Part shown: positions 37,555-50,442 of the stretch, piece after piece
Layout of the letters: each line of letters starts with the position of its first letter
Position numbering within the stretch: position 1 is the stretch's first letter
DNA from: Notospermus geniculatus
Taxonomy: Eukaryota; Nemertea; Pilidiophora; Heteronemertea; Lineidae
Assembly (NCBI GenBank): GCA_002633025.1
Contig: NMRB01000049.1
Location: 375,543-439,542 of the forward strand
Direction: 5' to 3'
Length of the DNA stretch: 64,000 nt
Made by a program: the position numbers and the translations under genes
Notes under the pieces: model-generated
What the model saw: only the letters and a program-made list of their open reading frames with translations
Database searches by the model: none
What the model was told of the DNA's origin: nothing

Positions 37555-40500
37555 TTACAAACCTAAATTTTCATCACCGTCAACATCGTCTGGGATCGGG
37601 AAATCGGGATTGGGATCAAGTGGAGGATCATCGTCATCTACTTCCAGCAAATTATCAGCGGCATTTCGGTCACGCAGCAATGCATACCGACGGAATTCCA
37701 TGAATTTTCTGCAAAAATTACAAATTCTGACCTAAATTCTGGCTATAGACAAATGTATGTTGACTGGCAACAAATTTATACATGTGTAATAGTGTCAGGG
37801 CTCCTACAAGCCCGGGCTACCGGGAAATTCCCTTTAGCTCAGTCGGTAGAGCATTTGACTTTGAAGCGAGAGGTCCAGGGTTCGAAACCCAGATTGGACC
37901 CTCGGCTTTTTCAACTACTACACATGTACCGGTACATGTATGTACCATAAACAAGAAATCATGCTCACAGCTGAATTCGGACTCAAAAAATCGATGAACT
38001 TACTTCTTATAGTGCATGACCACTAGGACCGAAACGAAAACAGCAAGGATCAGAATTGGTACGCAGACATACACAGCAGTATAGTCTCGCGGCTGACCAT
38101 GGGGCTTTGTGCCAGGGTGATGGACATCTGAAAATTTGTGCAAGAAATGTACTTCAGGAGGAAACTGGATTGTGTGGAAAAAAACCCTGGCTGTCAAAAA
38201 GCCACCAGGGACAGAATGAGTCAATGCCATCTGTTGAACAAAATAGGAAGAATAGTACTTGGAAATCAGACCTACCGGGCAGAATGGATGCATTCCTTAC
38301 ACGCACATAGCCATAACCATTCACAGTAACAAAGATATTCTGGGCAGACGTCACCAGATTATTGGCAATCTGCAGAAAGTCATATAGAATTATGGGTTAA
38401 AGTAAGTTCTGTCAATGATATTCCCTGATATCCAGATGTACAAATACATGAACATGTACATGGATTTGCCAACTTGATATAAAACTGGTTCACTCAGGAC
38501 ATGACTATCAAATTGAATGAATTCTATATTGATATGTAACCTGATCAGTTTACCTTCAAAAAAGGTGCATAAAACGAGATAAACAGTCAATTCTACATGA
38601 TGTGAGTGATCAACAAGTTTGGAACTAGATCATACCTTGTCCAAATCACTATCAGAACCTTTTGGGCCCGGTAAAATGGAAACATCTGCAAATGATGGGA
38701 CACTAGACAGAAGCACAACCTCCAGACGATTACGCTCGATGGCCATGACCTGCAACAATAACAAAACTTTGAAATGGAGTTACTGGTATGTGGCAAGGGA
38801 CTTCATTGGAAACAACAGCGTGTGTGCAACTTACCGACATGAGTTGTTTTTTCAGAAGGACTTCGAACTGATGCCTCCAGGCTGGGGTTCTCTTGTTCGC
38901 ATTTTCCATGTTCTCAAAGAATGAAAGACGGACAGTCCTGACTTTAGCTGTTAATGGAAAGAGGACAAATGAGAGTGTACCGATTTTGCCTGTACATTGT
39001 AAGCCTGCAGGGCCCCCTAGTGGCCTAGCCGAGAACTGGCGATCTGAATACTGAAGCATGAACCTGGGTTAGTCAAACAAACCCAGAGCCTCGCTGAGAC
39101 TGTATAGACATTGCCCCTTACTGCTCCACCCAAACAGATCACCAGAGACTGATTGCCTAGATGCCAGAAGGTCCTCATTCTCACACAGCAGAGGTTTTAC
39201 CTAGCTCCTCTTCATCCACTCACGAGTGTATGAAGAAAGTGATACCAAAGCCCTGCTGTGGGAGGATGGCAGGTCCTGAGATAAGCGAGTCCTATTCGTT
39301 ATCAACTCTAAAGGTTACAAGAGCTGGGGCCTACAACATCTCCTGTAAGACTTGCAATATTGTAGAAATGTACTTCGAATGGAACAAACCAGTCTGGAGA
39401 TGAATTTTATTTGTTCATTTGTATGAATGTCCGTGCACACAGTATATATTTTCACGAAATTATTCCTCCCACTTACTGTACACCATAATGTTGAATTTCT
39501 GGAACACTGTGCTGACTGCATTGAAGGCTTGAACTCTGACTGAGTATTTCCCTGGTTTGGTGTAGTTGTGTTTCACGTTGGGACTCCACGAAAGCAACAG
39601 TTTGTCTTGTGCGGTCTGAAAATAAACAGAAGATATACGAATCAAGTTGAAGGCTTTACAACTTAACAGTGGTTCAATAACAGACAGGAAAGCATCTGAT
39701 GTAGAAAACTGATCAACAAATCACTGACCTCGTCACCAAACAGCCAACTGTAGAAGATGTCACCGTGCTTCCTACCCGGGTTGACTGTAGCATTGAAGGA
39801 GATATCGTGATATATTTGTACTCCGTGTGGCACAACAACATGCAAGGCCAAGATCACATCTGAAGAACGAAGGAAGAAAGGAGTGAAACAACATGACAAA
39901 ATAGTGACAAAACTTGCTGCATACGAGTACACTGTCTGAATAAACAAACGTACACACCTTGTACTTCAACTGTGATGTTGGTAACGTTATGTCCTTTCTT
40001 ATTTGTTGCTGTCACATTAACTACATACTTCCCGCCAGAGGTGTAGGTATGGTTCTGCACAGCGTTTTTGTCAAAACCTCTCAGGTTGGCCTTTGTGTGT
40101 CCATCGCCAAAGTTCCAAGTGTATTTGGTTGATTTTTTGGTTCCCTAAAGAATGACAGTGAATTATCAGTGTTGAATTAACAGTTCGGAAATTGCTAGAT
40201 GAGATAGTTAATGGGAGCTGAGGTCAGGTACCAGGCACAGGTAAGCCAACGGGCTTGAGTTAGGGCTAGGGATTCACTTACCATGCCTTGAACCAATTCA
40301 AAATGAGCCGACTCATTGCTTTTTAGAACCAACTTCTTTGGAGGAATGATAGAAAGCTTCCCAGGGCGAACTATTGGACATTTGGGCCACTTCACACGGT
40401 GGAGAACATCACCGCCGGTGCACTGGTCTGCTGCAACCTTACGGTAACTGCAACAGAAGGAGGGAGCGCGGTGGCACAATGGTTAGAGCGTTGGACTCGT

Positions 40501-43500
40501 GATCGGAAGGTTGCGGGTTCAATCCTTATCTGTGTCACTCTGTATACTCTCAACTGGCCTGAAATGTCCATGTGTGCGCTTGATTGTAGCTGCCCTTGGT
40601 TTCTACGGAAAGGTTTCTGGATTAGGCTGGGTAATAATGTGAAGTGCCTTGACACTTAAATGTAAAAGGCACTATAAGCCCACACATTATTATTATAATT
40701 ATTATTAAAAAGGTAGGGTATAGCTGGGTTTTAAGGTTTGATGAGCAGCAGTGCTACTGTTGGATTGATCAAAATCTGTGACTAGTCTACAAATGAGGAG
40801 GGCGATATTTTGTTTATCCCGACAGGTCGGTGCTGCGAGCGAAGTGACCTGAGCAACGTCACTGACGTCATTTTAGGTGTTGACGTTGCGTCATGAAAAA
40901 GTGAACTGTACATTTTTCTGCAGGAATAATGAGACAAAACGTATGCATTTATCGGTATCACATTTCGTCGTTTTAAGGGAAAAAGCAATGAAATTGGAGA
41001 AATGTTCACCTACTACAAGATGATGTAAGTTTTACTGTCGGGTGACCAAAACAAATGGGTTATTTTCATGCCAGAAGTAAACTGAAATAACATTAGAGAA
41101 AAAAGAAACTTCGGTTACAACAACGCTCGCAGCGACGCCGTGTGGTGCTAGTACGGCACCCTCCTCATTGCTGAAGGCTGAATTTTCTTGGCGGATAAGA
41201 CTCCCAGTAAGCCTCACCTCACCAGACATTTAAGTGGACTTACCCATCAGTCTTGGGGTAAAGACTATCCTCAGGACAATCTTCAGGAGGAAGAGTGGGA
41301 TCATACCATGATGAAACCTTGCACGTTTGATTTTTCCGTTCATAGCCATAGTCACTGGAAAGGCACATAGACTAGAGTTTGAACAAATTCATCGAAATTT
41401 CATAATTTGACCCTAATCTGGGAAATCCGCAAAGTATGTACCTTGCCAGAGCAATGAGTCAGAAAAAATGAATACAATGTGTACACTTGTACAATAAATC
41501 GGAAAGTCGTCTCCGAATATGTCGCAAATTTTCGACCCCAATCGGGGTCTTCCTCAGGCGCTATGTAGAAGAGATCCCAGAGGTGAATGGAACACATGTC
41601 ATGTACATGTACATTATGCCATGACCTACCACTCATAATCTTCCTCAATGCACGTGCATGTTGCATGTTTGATTGGCCTTCTATAGTTTTTTCCATTAGC
41701 GCAATGTGCTTCAGGCTTTCTTCTCTCAAACGTTATCTTTTGGCCAAGGATGCAGTTGTGTCCGCTCAACTGAAATGGAGACACTTCTTTTAAAACAAAC
41801 ATTTGGTTTGAAACAGAGGTAAAGTACTGGGATACCAAGGTATATCGAACTATAATTTACAGTTAATTAGATGATTGTTGACCTACCTGGTCTGCAGGGG
41901 TCCATAGATAATAATCCTTATCATTGCACTGCTGTGTAAGGATCTTCGTGAAATCCAACTTCACAATCACCCAGCCAGAATTGTTTTTTTTGTGGCCGAA
42001 GATACTGAAGAGATGAGAAAGAGACGACGATGATGCCAACTATTACGGACACCATGGGGACTCAGAAGTTCTGTCTTTGATTAAGACTTAGAGGTGTTCA
42101 GATTACAGTGGTTGAAATGAAGAATGAAATGGTCCATGGACCATGTGCTCACCTGGGTGAACATACCAGAAAAACAAATGACAAATGTTAAATCGAAATG
42201 TTCCAGGGTCATGTATCCTCATTAGATGCACCTGACATGCCTGATAAAAAATTGGAGACAATCAAGGTACAGTTCAGGAGTTACTGGACTTTGAGCTTTG
42301 GTTTTGGCCACCTGGTTGCCAAGCGGAGAATCGAATTGGACCGAAAAGTGGTGTCATTGGTAACCTGACATAGGGGTGTATACATGTATGTACCAAGTTT
42401 CAAGTCAATAGCCCAAGCAGTTATGAAACGCGCCACCAAATGCCTAAATTTTGAACTTTGACCTCTGTGACCTTGAAAAGTCGGTCAAATCAAAAACCCC
42501 TTACTTATGTCATGCATCCTCATTAGAAGCACCAATGATAAAAATTTGGAGAGGATCCAGTCATTAGTTCATGAGTTATTGCACTTTTTGTGTTTTTGGT
42601 TTCCGCCACCTGGTGGCCAAGCTAAGGGTCAAATCGGACCGAAACTTGGGGTCATAGGTCATCTGACCAAGGTGTCTATATGTACCGAATTTCAGGCCAA
42701 TAGCACCTGCGGTTACGAAACATGCCACTTAAAGGCAAAATTTTGAACATTTTCGTGTTACGCCACCTGGCGGCCATATTGGAACCTTAATCAGGCCGAA
42801 ATTTGACGTGCTTGTAAAGGTCATCTAGAAGGAGGTACATATCAAATTTGATCGCTCTGGGTCAAGTCGTTCCTGAGTTACAGCACATTTGATGATTTTC
42901 GGGTTACGCCACCTGGCGGCCATATTGGAAATTTAATCAGGCCAAAATATGACGTGCTTGTAAAGGTCATCTAGATGGAGGTAAATATCAAGTTTGAGCA
43001 TGCTGGGTTGTGCCGTTCCTGAGTTATAGCACTTGGAAGATTTTCAGGTTACGCCACCTGGCGGCCATATTGGATGTCCGATTGGGCCGAAACTCCATAA
43101 TTTTGAAGGTACCCCTCTAATACACGTTTATGCAAGATATGAAGACGCTCGGTGAAATAATGAAGAACTGTGGCAGGTTCGTTACTTTTGTCGAACTTTG
43201 ACCTCTGTGACCTTGAAAAGTAGGTCAAATCAAAAACCCGTTATATATGTAATGTACCCTCATTAGATACACCTATGATAAAAATTTGGAGGTGATCCTG
43301 TCATTAGTTCAGGAGTTATTGCACTTTTTGTGTTTTTGGTTTTAGCCACCTGGTGGCCAAGTCAAGAATCGAATCGGACCAAAACTTGGTGTCATAAGTC
43401 ATATGACCTAGGGGCATATGTGTACCAAGTTTCAGATCAATAGCCCCAGCGGTTACGAAACGTGCCCTGCTAACGGACGACGACGGACGACGACGACGAC

Positions 43501-46500
43501 GGACGACAGACGCACAACCATTGTATAAGCTCACCACAGGTGAGCTAAAAATGACCAATACGGGGCTGAACTTTGGTGTCCTTAATAGAGAGGTGTCCAC
43601 CATACAGAGGTGTCTGTAAAGGGAGGTGCCACTCTATGAAAATTAGGCATAAATCATGCTCAAAATGTAAAACGTTTTCAAGCCATATTAATCTTACCTC
43701 GAGATTAGGGTGGTAATTCCTGGTTCATTCAACACGCCATCAACAATGATACGTTCGGAGGAGAAGTTATACCTTGACCATGATGAACCCTCATCAAAAC
43801 TGCATCTGAAAAATAAACAGGTCACATAGAATCTAATGTATGACTACTTTGAATGTGCAAAGGTGCCCCTCCATGTTGAGTTTTCTGGTGTTGGTTGGCT
43901 CACTGTGGGCAACTCAACACCATAGAAAGCTGTATAGGGTACATGTAGTATGTACACATAGAGTTAACTATAGACGCTATCACTCCAAAAGAGTGCAGCA
44001 CCTGACGGGACAGCGTCATGACGTCCCACACGTCATTTCCTAACGCATGACGCGACTCGAAAAAAAATCCGGTTGTTTCAGCGATCATGACATCGTGAAA
44101 CAATCAGATTTTTTTTCGTCTCGCCTCAAAACATCATGAATGACGTGCGGGACGTCTTGGACGCTGTCCCGTCAGGTGCTGCACTCTTTTAGAGGAATAT
44201 CCTGTATTGATTATCCCATGCAGGGACTCCATGCAGGAAGTACCAGAAGTTAAGCCCCGATGACCTAGATAAACCACGTGGAAGCCGGGTTTGTTCCTCA
44301 CACAGGCCCGTTAACTTGATGTCTTCAATCTCATCACTGAATAAAACACATGAAGTCCATGCTTTCAAACCCTCTTTGGACCCTCCCCATCACCAAGAGA
44401 CGAGTAGGCAAATGTTTGTGTCACTGACCCTGGCACAGTGACAAGACGTACGGAAATGAACAACGGTGAACTGCCAACCAAGAACCAAAACAAGATTAAG
44501 TCTGATGTGGATCAGCGATCAGTGCCTACGTGTGAGCAAAGGAGCGACAAACAATACCATCCATCTCTGAAAAGGTGAAAAGTAATGCATGGCTCTGAAA
44601 AACAATGCAGTGAATGGGTTAAAATCTTACCTGAAATCATTTTTTGGAGTGCGGATTGAGTAATCAACAGCAACAAGTGCTCCTCCTTGATCCAAAATAT
44701 TGAATATGTAACTTCCTTCGAACAGTTCAGACCACGTTAGACCACCATCCCGAGAAATGAACACATTTGCCGTTGGAACTTTCAGCTGATTACCAAGAAC
44801 ACCTGAAATTTGGAAATGGAATTTGAACTTTTAAAAATTCTGCACCTAACATAAAAACTGTCAAATTAACATGCGTGCATTTGTATACAAATGTTTCTCA
44901 AGTCAGATGATTGAGTTAAAACATATATTACACATACCATGTGCTATGATCATTCCTGGTGCATTGTCTTCAGATAATATTTGTGGGATGTTGAATTTTG
45001 CGCTGCTGTAATACAGGTGCAAGTGTAAGGAACAGTCAGGCTGAAAATTTGAACAAATCAATTAATAGCAGAAAAAAGAGTCACTGGTACACATGCTACT
45101 TTTACAGAATGATTTTATTTGGTACGTGTAATACATTCAAAGACATCCAAACAGTGCTTACACTGCACCCAGTTAGACATTCTCAGACAGTCACGACTAC
45201 GTCAATCATATACTGAGGCATTTCTCATGCTCAAGATTCCAAGATGGCCACCATGGCAGCCATGTTGTTGGAATTGATTTGTAGGGGTTTTCTGAGGGAC
45301 ATGTTGACACGCAAATGCAGTAGTTGTGTAGCTTGCCTGTTGGATCATTTCACTAGAAAAACTGGGAGGATCTTTGGCAGTAAAAAAAAGTACAAACTCA
45401 GAATTGCCACTGAGACATACCAATTTGCAATTTGTTGGTTTTCCTTTGTTATCACGCTCTGGTGCAGGGATGAGGGTCCAATTACCACCCTTATCAAAAG
45501 TAATGAAGGTCTTGGCCATCCCGTCAGCAACATATTGATTGGCGATGAAAGTGCCATTGATACCTCTAACCTGAAAATAATGATATTGTAGGATTACCTT
45601 TAGTTGTTCCTTAAGAATTTAGTAACTTACAAGTAGGAACAACATTAACAGAGGAGAGATTTCACCTTTTTACCTGTCGGTCTACTTCCAGCATTATATG
45701 TTAGTGGCCTTCTGATCAGTGACACATGACCACAATGTACAATGTACCAATACTAAATTGGTCGTGGGTTGGTACATTGTTTGTCAGCTTACCTCATACA
45801 GATCCACCATCATACCCATTGAGGAGTGTAAATTAACAACTCTGTCCAGAGTCTTAGTGTAGACCTGTCCAGTAGCATTGGAGAGATATAGATTGACGAT
45901 TCGTTCCTGGTGATTAACCGCCAAGAAAACCTGCCCTTCATTTGAATCCAGAATGTTAAAATCCTGAAAAATAATCACCATTATGAAGAGAGCAACTGAA
46001 AGTTTTCTACACCACCCATCTCAACATGTTAGTTGTAAACTGATGATAGGTGGCAGGTGAATTTTAGGAAAGGTGTATAAAAACTTTCAATACAATTCAA
46101 AGTAGATATGGAGAAGTACATGTACCTACCAGTGGATGAAGAGTTGGAGGGAAGCGAGCCTGTTTGAATGGGCCACGTTTGTATGACACAAACAACTGGC
46201 TTGTGGAAAGATCAGGGCTTTTCTGGAAGAAATTTTTTGATACTTAATATGTCTTGAAATGTCATCCTGAGCAGGTGCAGAATTCTGAGTAATTTGCTTG
46301 TACATGTATGTACATGTATTTAATGTGCAGTTTTTTTAAGAACTGGCAGCTTTTGCTGAATCAAAACAGGTTCACTAGTATCAAGTTGAAGAGGAAATTT
46401 TCAAGTTTGAAACATGATGGAAGATGATGTAAAAGCATGGTTCCACTAACCTGAACAAATATGTAGTCATCTTGCACTATCAGAGAATGAATGTCAATGT

Positions 46501-49074
46501 TTCCGAGGGCTGGGTCATGAGTGACATCCTTGCAATACGGTTTAACACATGCTTTGTAAGAATATGTCACTGAAACCGAGAAGAAAATTGAAATATCAAG
46601 TACTCTAGTATGAATGCCTCATTGCCATCTATAAAAGAAGCTACAAATGTAAGTTGAAAGCTTCTTATAAGGTGATAAATAGTGAATCCTAAAACACTTA
46701 TTCCAATTTGTACATGCGTATACCTCACCTGCGACAGGATCCAGGATTTCCATGTGTATTGTCGAAATGTCACTATCAAGACCCTCCACTTCCCTAAAAA
46801 TACATAAACACGAAAAGTGGCTTAGAAACCTGGTTTAAATGGTCGCATAGAGAAGTGCAGTTGCTCGGGACTTATAATCAGTGTAAGATTCAGGGTACCG
46901 GGTACATTTCTTTTTCGGTCGATTCCCCCTTTTGACTGAGGGTGCTGTAACATTCCTCCCCTCCTCAAGTGTGCAAACATCAGGATGTTGGCAATGATCT
47001 GAAGAGCGAAATGGCCCATTCATCTGATAATAAAATGAATCAACGAATTTTTGACACAAGAGACTGGGGAGGGACATGTATTCTCAGTGGTCAACAAATT
47101 TTTAAACAGAGGATTCGTAGTACCCGGGTACTAAAAACGAACAGACCACTCACCAGAAGAATCTTGTGACACGGTCATGGACCTTCTTCCAAGTTTGTGC
47201 AAAGTCATGTGATACATACAACTGAAAGAAAGAGACACAGAAACGCCTGGATATCATTTCTCATTTATTTGGATATCGATGTCAGATCCTCCTTCTCGGT
47301 GTCCTCCACCCAGATTTATTTACGCTTCACGGGAAGCCAGGGTAAAACGGTTTGTTGAGAAGACAGCTACTCTTTCATCTGGAACTCAAGGTGGAAGCAT
47401 GATGCTGATTGATGGCTCACGTATTACAAATTCCCCCACACCTAATTACTGTAAAGCAAGATATTTTCGCGGCTGGGAATTTTCGCGAATCAAGAATTAT
47501 AGACATGTTCGCGGCAGGATATTTTCGCGAGTCTGCCATTTTTTTCAGTTTGTATTCACGGACCGTATTTATCACTTGCGTGTACTCATATTCGCGACAG
47601 GAAATTTTCGCGACTCGTACACTCTCGCGAAATTCGCGAAAATTTCCTGCACGCGAAATTTTCCTGCTTTACAGTAGTAGAGATTACTGTCACAAAGCCA
47701 ATGGAAACTATCTCTCAGCAAAACCCTACTTACGGTCGCATCATCGTAGGAATAGGCCAACAACCAGTTGTCATTTTTTGGATGGAATGTAATCCGATTA
47801 GGAAGAAAGTTGGTTGGAATTTGCGTAATGGTCTCTCCTTCGTCTTTGGTCGTGAAGATAACATTCTTCTTGACATCAGTGAACAACAACTGCAAAATCA
47901 TTCACAGGTAATGCAATGAATTGTTCCTGGTATCATATCGTAATGGGCAGTTCTCCAGTGTAGACTCAAAACATTTGTCACAGGTTTTTGGGTAAGGACT
48001 CAGGAAAACCAACTTCGGTCAACAGAAGTTTCCAAAATGAAGACTCATCCAAATGTGATTCAAATTACCGGTAACACTCACCTTGTATTTGTTAAGAGGT
48101 GATACATAATAATATCTGATGATCGTTCCCGACGGAAATTTTTTTGACCTGTCTTCAAAGGTTGAACCATAGTCTTTAGATCTGAAAAAGTTAAGTGAAT
48201 TTCGTGTAGTATTTCTTCAAGAGAACGCCTCAAATTCAAAGGAAAAGATCAAGAAAATCAAGAAATCTGAGCACTTCTTTGACAATTTGTTCAAATAATC
48301 AGTCACTTTTTAAACTCACCTCCATAACCTACTATCAGCGATAGTTCCATTTCTTGTCTTCTCTCTTGTCAGCACGAATATCGCCTGAAATTGATGGAAA
48401 ACAATAACCAACTTCTCTGTCCCATGATTAACATCCGTGCTCTTTTATAATACCGGTACCTCCATGGGGTGAGACTAGTGGGGGTACAAAACTGTACCAT
48501 GTGTTGTACAGCCAAAAATTCCAACATGTAGATGTACCGGTAACAACAACAGGCCTAGCAGCCTCTTGCCTACCTACTAGTACTAGGGTCTAGGCCTACC
48601 CCATCACTGGCCCTACCGGTAAGCCTACCGTAGGCCTAGGCTATATAGGGCCTAGCCTAGTCATCATGCTTAATTGTTGCCCTGCAGCTGCATAGCATGC
48701 GAGGGATGGATGCAGGCATACTCTGCCCAGGGCCCAGAGGTCCCGATCTTTAACTTAACACTTACTTTACTATTCTCTCCAGACCAATGCACAACGGCTT
48801 CATTGTGGCTTTTGTCTGGAAGATCAGTGGGCGTGCTGAATCCAGGAGGGGGAGTGTTGTTGCCAGCAGCAGGGTTGTGCTTTTTGCCAGTCTTATTGCT
48901 GGCTTCCCTCTTGAACCTCAACAGGTGGTCAGCCACCCCAACATCATTCTTTAGATGCACAACATTTTCTTTGATCAAATCATCGTGGATTTTACTCGTA
49001 ATCTTGCCGTCAGAATAACATATGAAAAGAAAAGTAACAACTGCGAACATCAACAAATATCCCGTGACCTCCAT
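37555..49074 (-). CDS. SorCS-type VPS10-domain receptor, 25 exons, 1089 aa
   Basis: Exons, 5' to 3' on the minus strand: 49074-48766, 48384-48320, 48181-48082, 47889-47734, 47221-47154, 46793-46729, 46569-46451, 46222-46130, 45963-45793, 45570-45421, 45040-44938, 44802-44631, 43805-43698, 42004-41887, 41769-41630, 41354-41244, 40447-40282, 40144-39958, 39859-39729, 39615-39477, 38947-38835, 38749-38636, 38369-38276, 38127-38004, 37708-37555. All have GT-AG ends and matching phases, totalling 3270 bases. Features: signal peptide (1-20), furin-type site RFKR (53-56), VPS10 propeller (about 95-600, with WRSKDYGSTF and PDCSLHLHL), Cys-rich 10CC module (600-700), two PKD-like domains (about 715-895; WNFGDG), one helix (1014-1035) and an acidic tail with a dileucine. 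SorCS proteins sort neurotrophin and other receptors through Golgi, endosome and plasma membrane. PKD domains plus lack of LDL-receptor repeats favour SorCS over sortilin or SorLA. Confidence 0.92.
37831..37905 (+). repeat. tRNA-like pseudogene or SINE head
   Basis: A consensus A box (TAGCTCAGTCGG, 37835-37846) and B box (GGTTCGAAACC, 37879-37889) are present at tRNA spacing. The acceptor and anticodon stems do not pair well, so this is a tRNA-derived repeat, not a functional tRNA. It lies inside the SorCS intron between the last two exons, on the opposite strand. Confidence 0.55.
40462..40700 (+). mobile_element. tRNA-derived SINE with ATT-rich tail
   Basis: The head has an A-box-like GTGGCACAATGGTTAGAGCG and a B box (GGTTGCGGGTTCAATCC). 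The body contains TGTGAAGTGCCTTGACACTT and GGCACTATAAGCC, and the 3' end is an ATT repeat. This is the classic layout of a tRNA-derived SINE. It lies in the SorCS intron just upstream of the exon starting at 40447, in opposite orientation to the gene. Confidence 0.75.
40828..41145. mobile_element. TIR element, copy 2 (GGTGCTGCGA ends), in SorCS intron
   Basis: This is the sister of 29117-29443, sharing TGTTGACGTTGCGTCATGAA and the AGGAATAATGAGA segment, with inverted ends GCTGCGAGCG and CGCTCGCAGC. No coding capacity. Confidence 0.65.
41498..41562 (-). repeat. Hammerhead-like repeat copy B
   Basis: On the minus strand CTGAGGA (41557-41551) is followed by an extra A, a perfect 6-bp stem II (GACCCC, GGGGTC, loop GATT), GAAA (41533-41530), a short A/T stem III and a C at 41515, then GGAGACGAC. 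It sits in a SorCS intron in the sense orientation of the gene. Confidence 0.55.
42130..43550. mobile_element. Nonautonomous element with internal repeats, in SorCS intron
   Basis: The segment contains repeated blocks with GCCACCTGGCGGCCATATTG (about 42762, 42906 and 43051, period near 145) and two longer copies of a block with TTTGACCTCTGTGACCTTGA. It ends in an ACGACGGACGACGACG run and AAGCTCACCACAGGTGAGCT. The ends carry palindromic GCTCACCT-like words. This layout matches a dispersed element common in marine invertebrates. No transposase frame is present. Confidence 0.65.
43987..44190. mobile_element. Hairpin MITE, GAGTGCAGCACCTGACGGG ends
   Basis: AAAAGAGTGCAGCACCTGAC at the left is exactly inverted at the right end, and inner arms also pair (GACGTCCCACACGTCATT against AATGACGTGCGGGACGTC). 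About 204 bp, in a SorCS intron. Confidence 0.8.
47447..47676. mobile_element. Hairpin MITE, TACTGTAAAGCAGG ends
   Basis: TACTGTAAAGCAAGATATTT at the left pairs with the right end AAATTTTCCTGCTTTACAGTA. The interior repeats TTTTCGCG several times on both strands. About 230 bp, in a SorCS intron. Confidence 0.75.
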
Positions 49075-49733
49075 TTTGGATCGTTGTCACTTCCTAAAAT
49101 GGATGGCTCCACTCCAAGCTTGCCGGGAAAATCCATCATCGCCAACGGGACAGCCGGCGAAATTGGGGAAGCCTCGGCCCTTCCCATTGAAATGGAGGCT
49201 CATCCAATCGGCATCCAGCTCAAGACCTTTTGAAAATACTCCTTGCCTGTAAACACCTCTGCCCAGCCACTTTCACACTATTGACCAAATATCTTTCCTG
49301 TTGTGTCATGCAAATCACTCCCAGAAATTCTTACAGCAAATCAACTTCAAAAGCACCCAGGATTCCCATCCGGAGGAGAAACTCGGGTGATTTACCATGG
49401 ATCATTGCATTTCCAACGATAGGTGCAGGAAGTGGAGTATCTGCACTGCCCCCCCCCGACCCAGTCCTGGACCTGGCGGCTGCCCTTGCATACAAGACTT
49501 GCCACACCCTGTTCCTGTTTGGCAGAAAATGATGAAATGGACATTCATCTGGTATCCCATACAGCTTCATAAACATCAGACTTTCAAAACTGGGGTAAAG
49601 GCCAAGGTCACATAGAAAGCAAGAGCTTCCATAATGAAGGAGCTTCTTAGGAGATACTCGAGGATATTTCGTGATCACAACTGAGCAGCAAAATAAAGGA
49701 AGGAAGGAAACACAACTTGGCTTTGTACATTTT
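49075..49733 (-). promoter_or_regulatory. Upstream region of the SorCS gene
   Basis: This lies between the SorCS start codon and the RPL26 polyadenylation signal. The minus strand carries an ETS-like AGGAAGTGAC word about 15-25 bases before the ATG. No further gene is seen, so the SorCS promoter must lie in these roughly 650 bases unless a noncoding exon lies further away. Confidence 0.4.
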
Positions 49734-49739
49734 TTTATT
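49734..49739 (-). terminator. AATAAA polyadenylation signal of RPL26
   Basis: TTTATT on the plus strand reads AATAAA on the minus strand, 21 bases after the RPL26 stop codon. A short 3' untranslated region is normal for ribosomal protein genes. Confidence 0.75.
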
Positions 49740-49759
49740 TTGTTATAATATTACAGAAT

Positions 49760-50442
49760 TTAGGAAGTTTCCATAATGGATTCCTCAGTGTGTTTGCCCT
49801 TATCAGCGGTAGTTCTGGACCTGGCCTTGCGATCCAAGATTTGTTTTCTGTCTTTGTCGAGCTTCAGTTTTACAATGACAACCTGAAGAGAGAAAGGATG
49901 AAAACTATGAGTTTACAATTCCACATTGGCCACGACGGCCCTGGCCATGAAAACCAACAGTGCCCTGATCAACCAAGCAATGTAACGAGCGAGTACCAAC
50001 CTTTGACGGATGAATGCCAACATTCACTGTTGCACCATTTGCCTTGTCTCTCTGGATTCTCTCAATGTGAATGACAAACTTCTTACGGTAGACTTGGACG
50101 ATCTTTCCAACCTGTTGGCCCTTGAAGTGTCCTCTAACGACCTAAATAACAAGAAAGGTGTAATTTAATACTGTGTCATGTATGCCAGTCCTGCGACATT
50201 TCTTGTCCAGTCAAAACTCAGGATTGGAAACAAGCGCATGGGATGGCCAGACATAGTAAACCGTTTCTACCCACCTGAACTTCGTCATCCTTCCTGACAG
50301 GCATGCTACGGACATTGTATTTCTGTCTGAGCTCCTTGGAGAGAGGGGAACTCATAAGCTTCCTGCGCACATGAGATGGAGCATTGAAGTAGCGCTTTCG
50401 GTTCTTCCTCCGGGAGGAGGATACCATCTTGTTGAACTTCAT
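49760..50442 (-). CDS. RPL26: Large-subunit ribosomal protein L26 (uL24), 143 aa
   Basis: Exons 50442-50275, 50141-50001 and 49882-49760 join in phase 0 into 143 codons plus stop. The protein is a clear eukaryotic L26: basic N-terminus, the [12 protein letters not shown] and [20 protein letters not shown] segments, the KOW motif (about residues 51-77, [20 protein letters not shown]) and [15 protein letters not shown], ending in a charged tail. The family is 145 residues long in mammals. It binds 23S-like rRNA near the exit tunnel of the 60S subunit. An acceptor at 50451 shows that a noncoding leader exon lies upstream, as is typical for ribosomal protein genes; I did not place it. Confidence 0.96.

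Noticed and set aside
37831-37905. Functional tRNA gene
   Set aside because: A and B boxes match consensus, but the acceptor and anticodon stems do not pair, so it is kept only as a tRNA-derived repeat.
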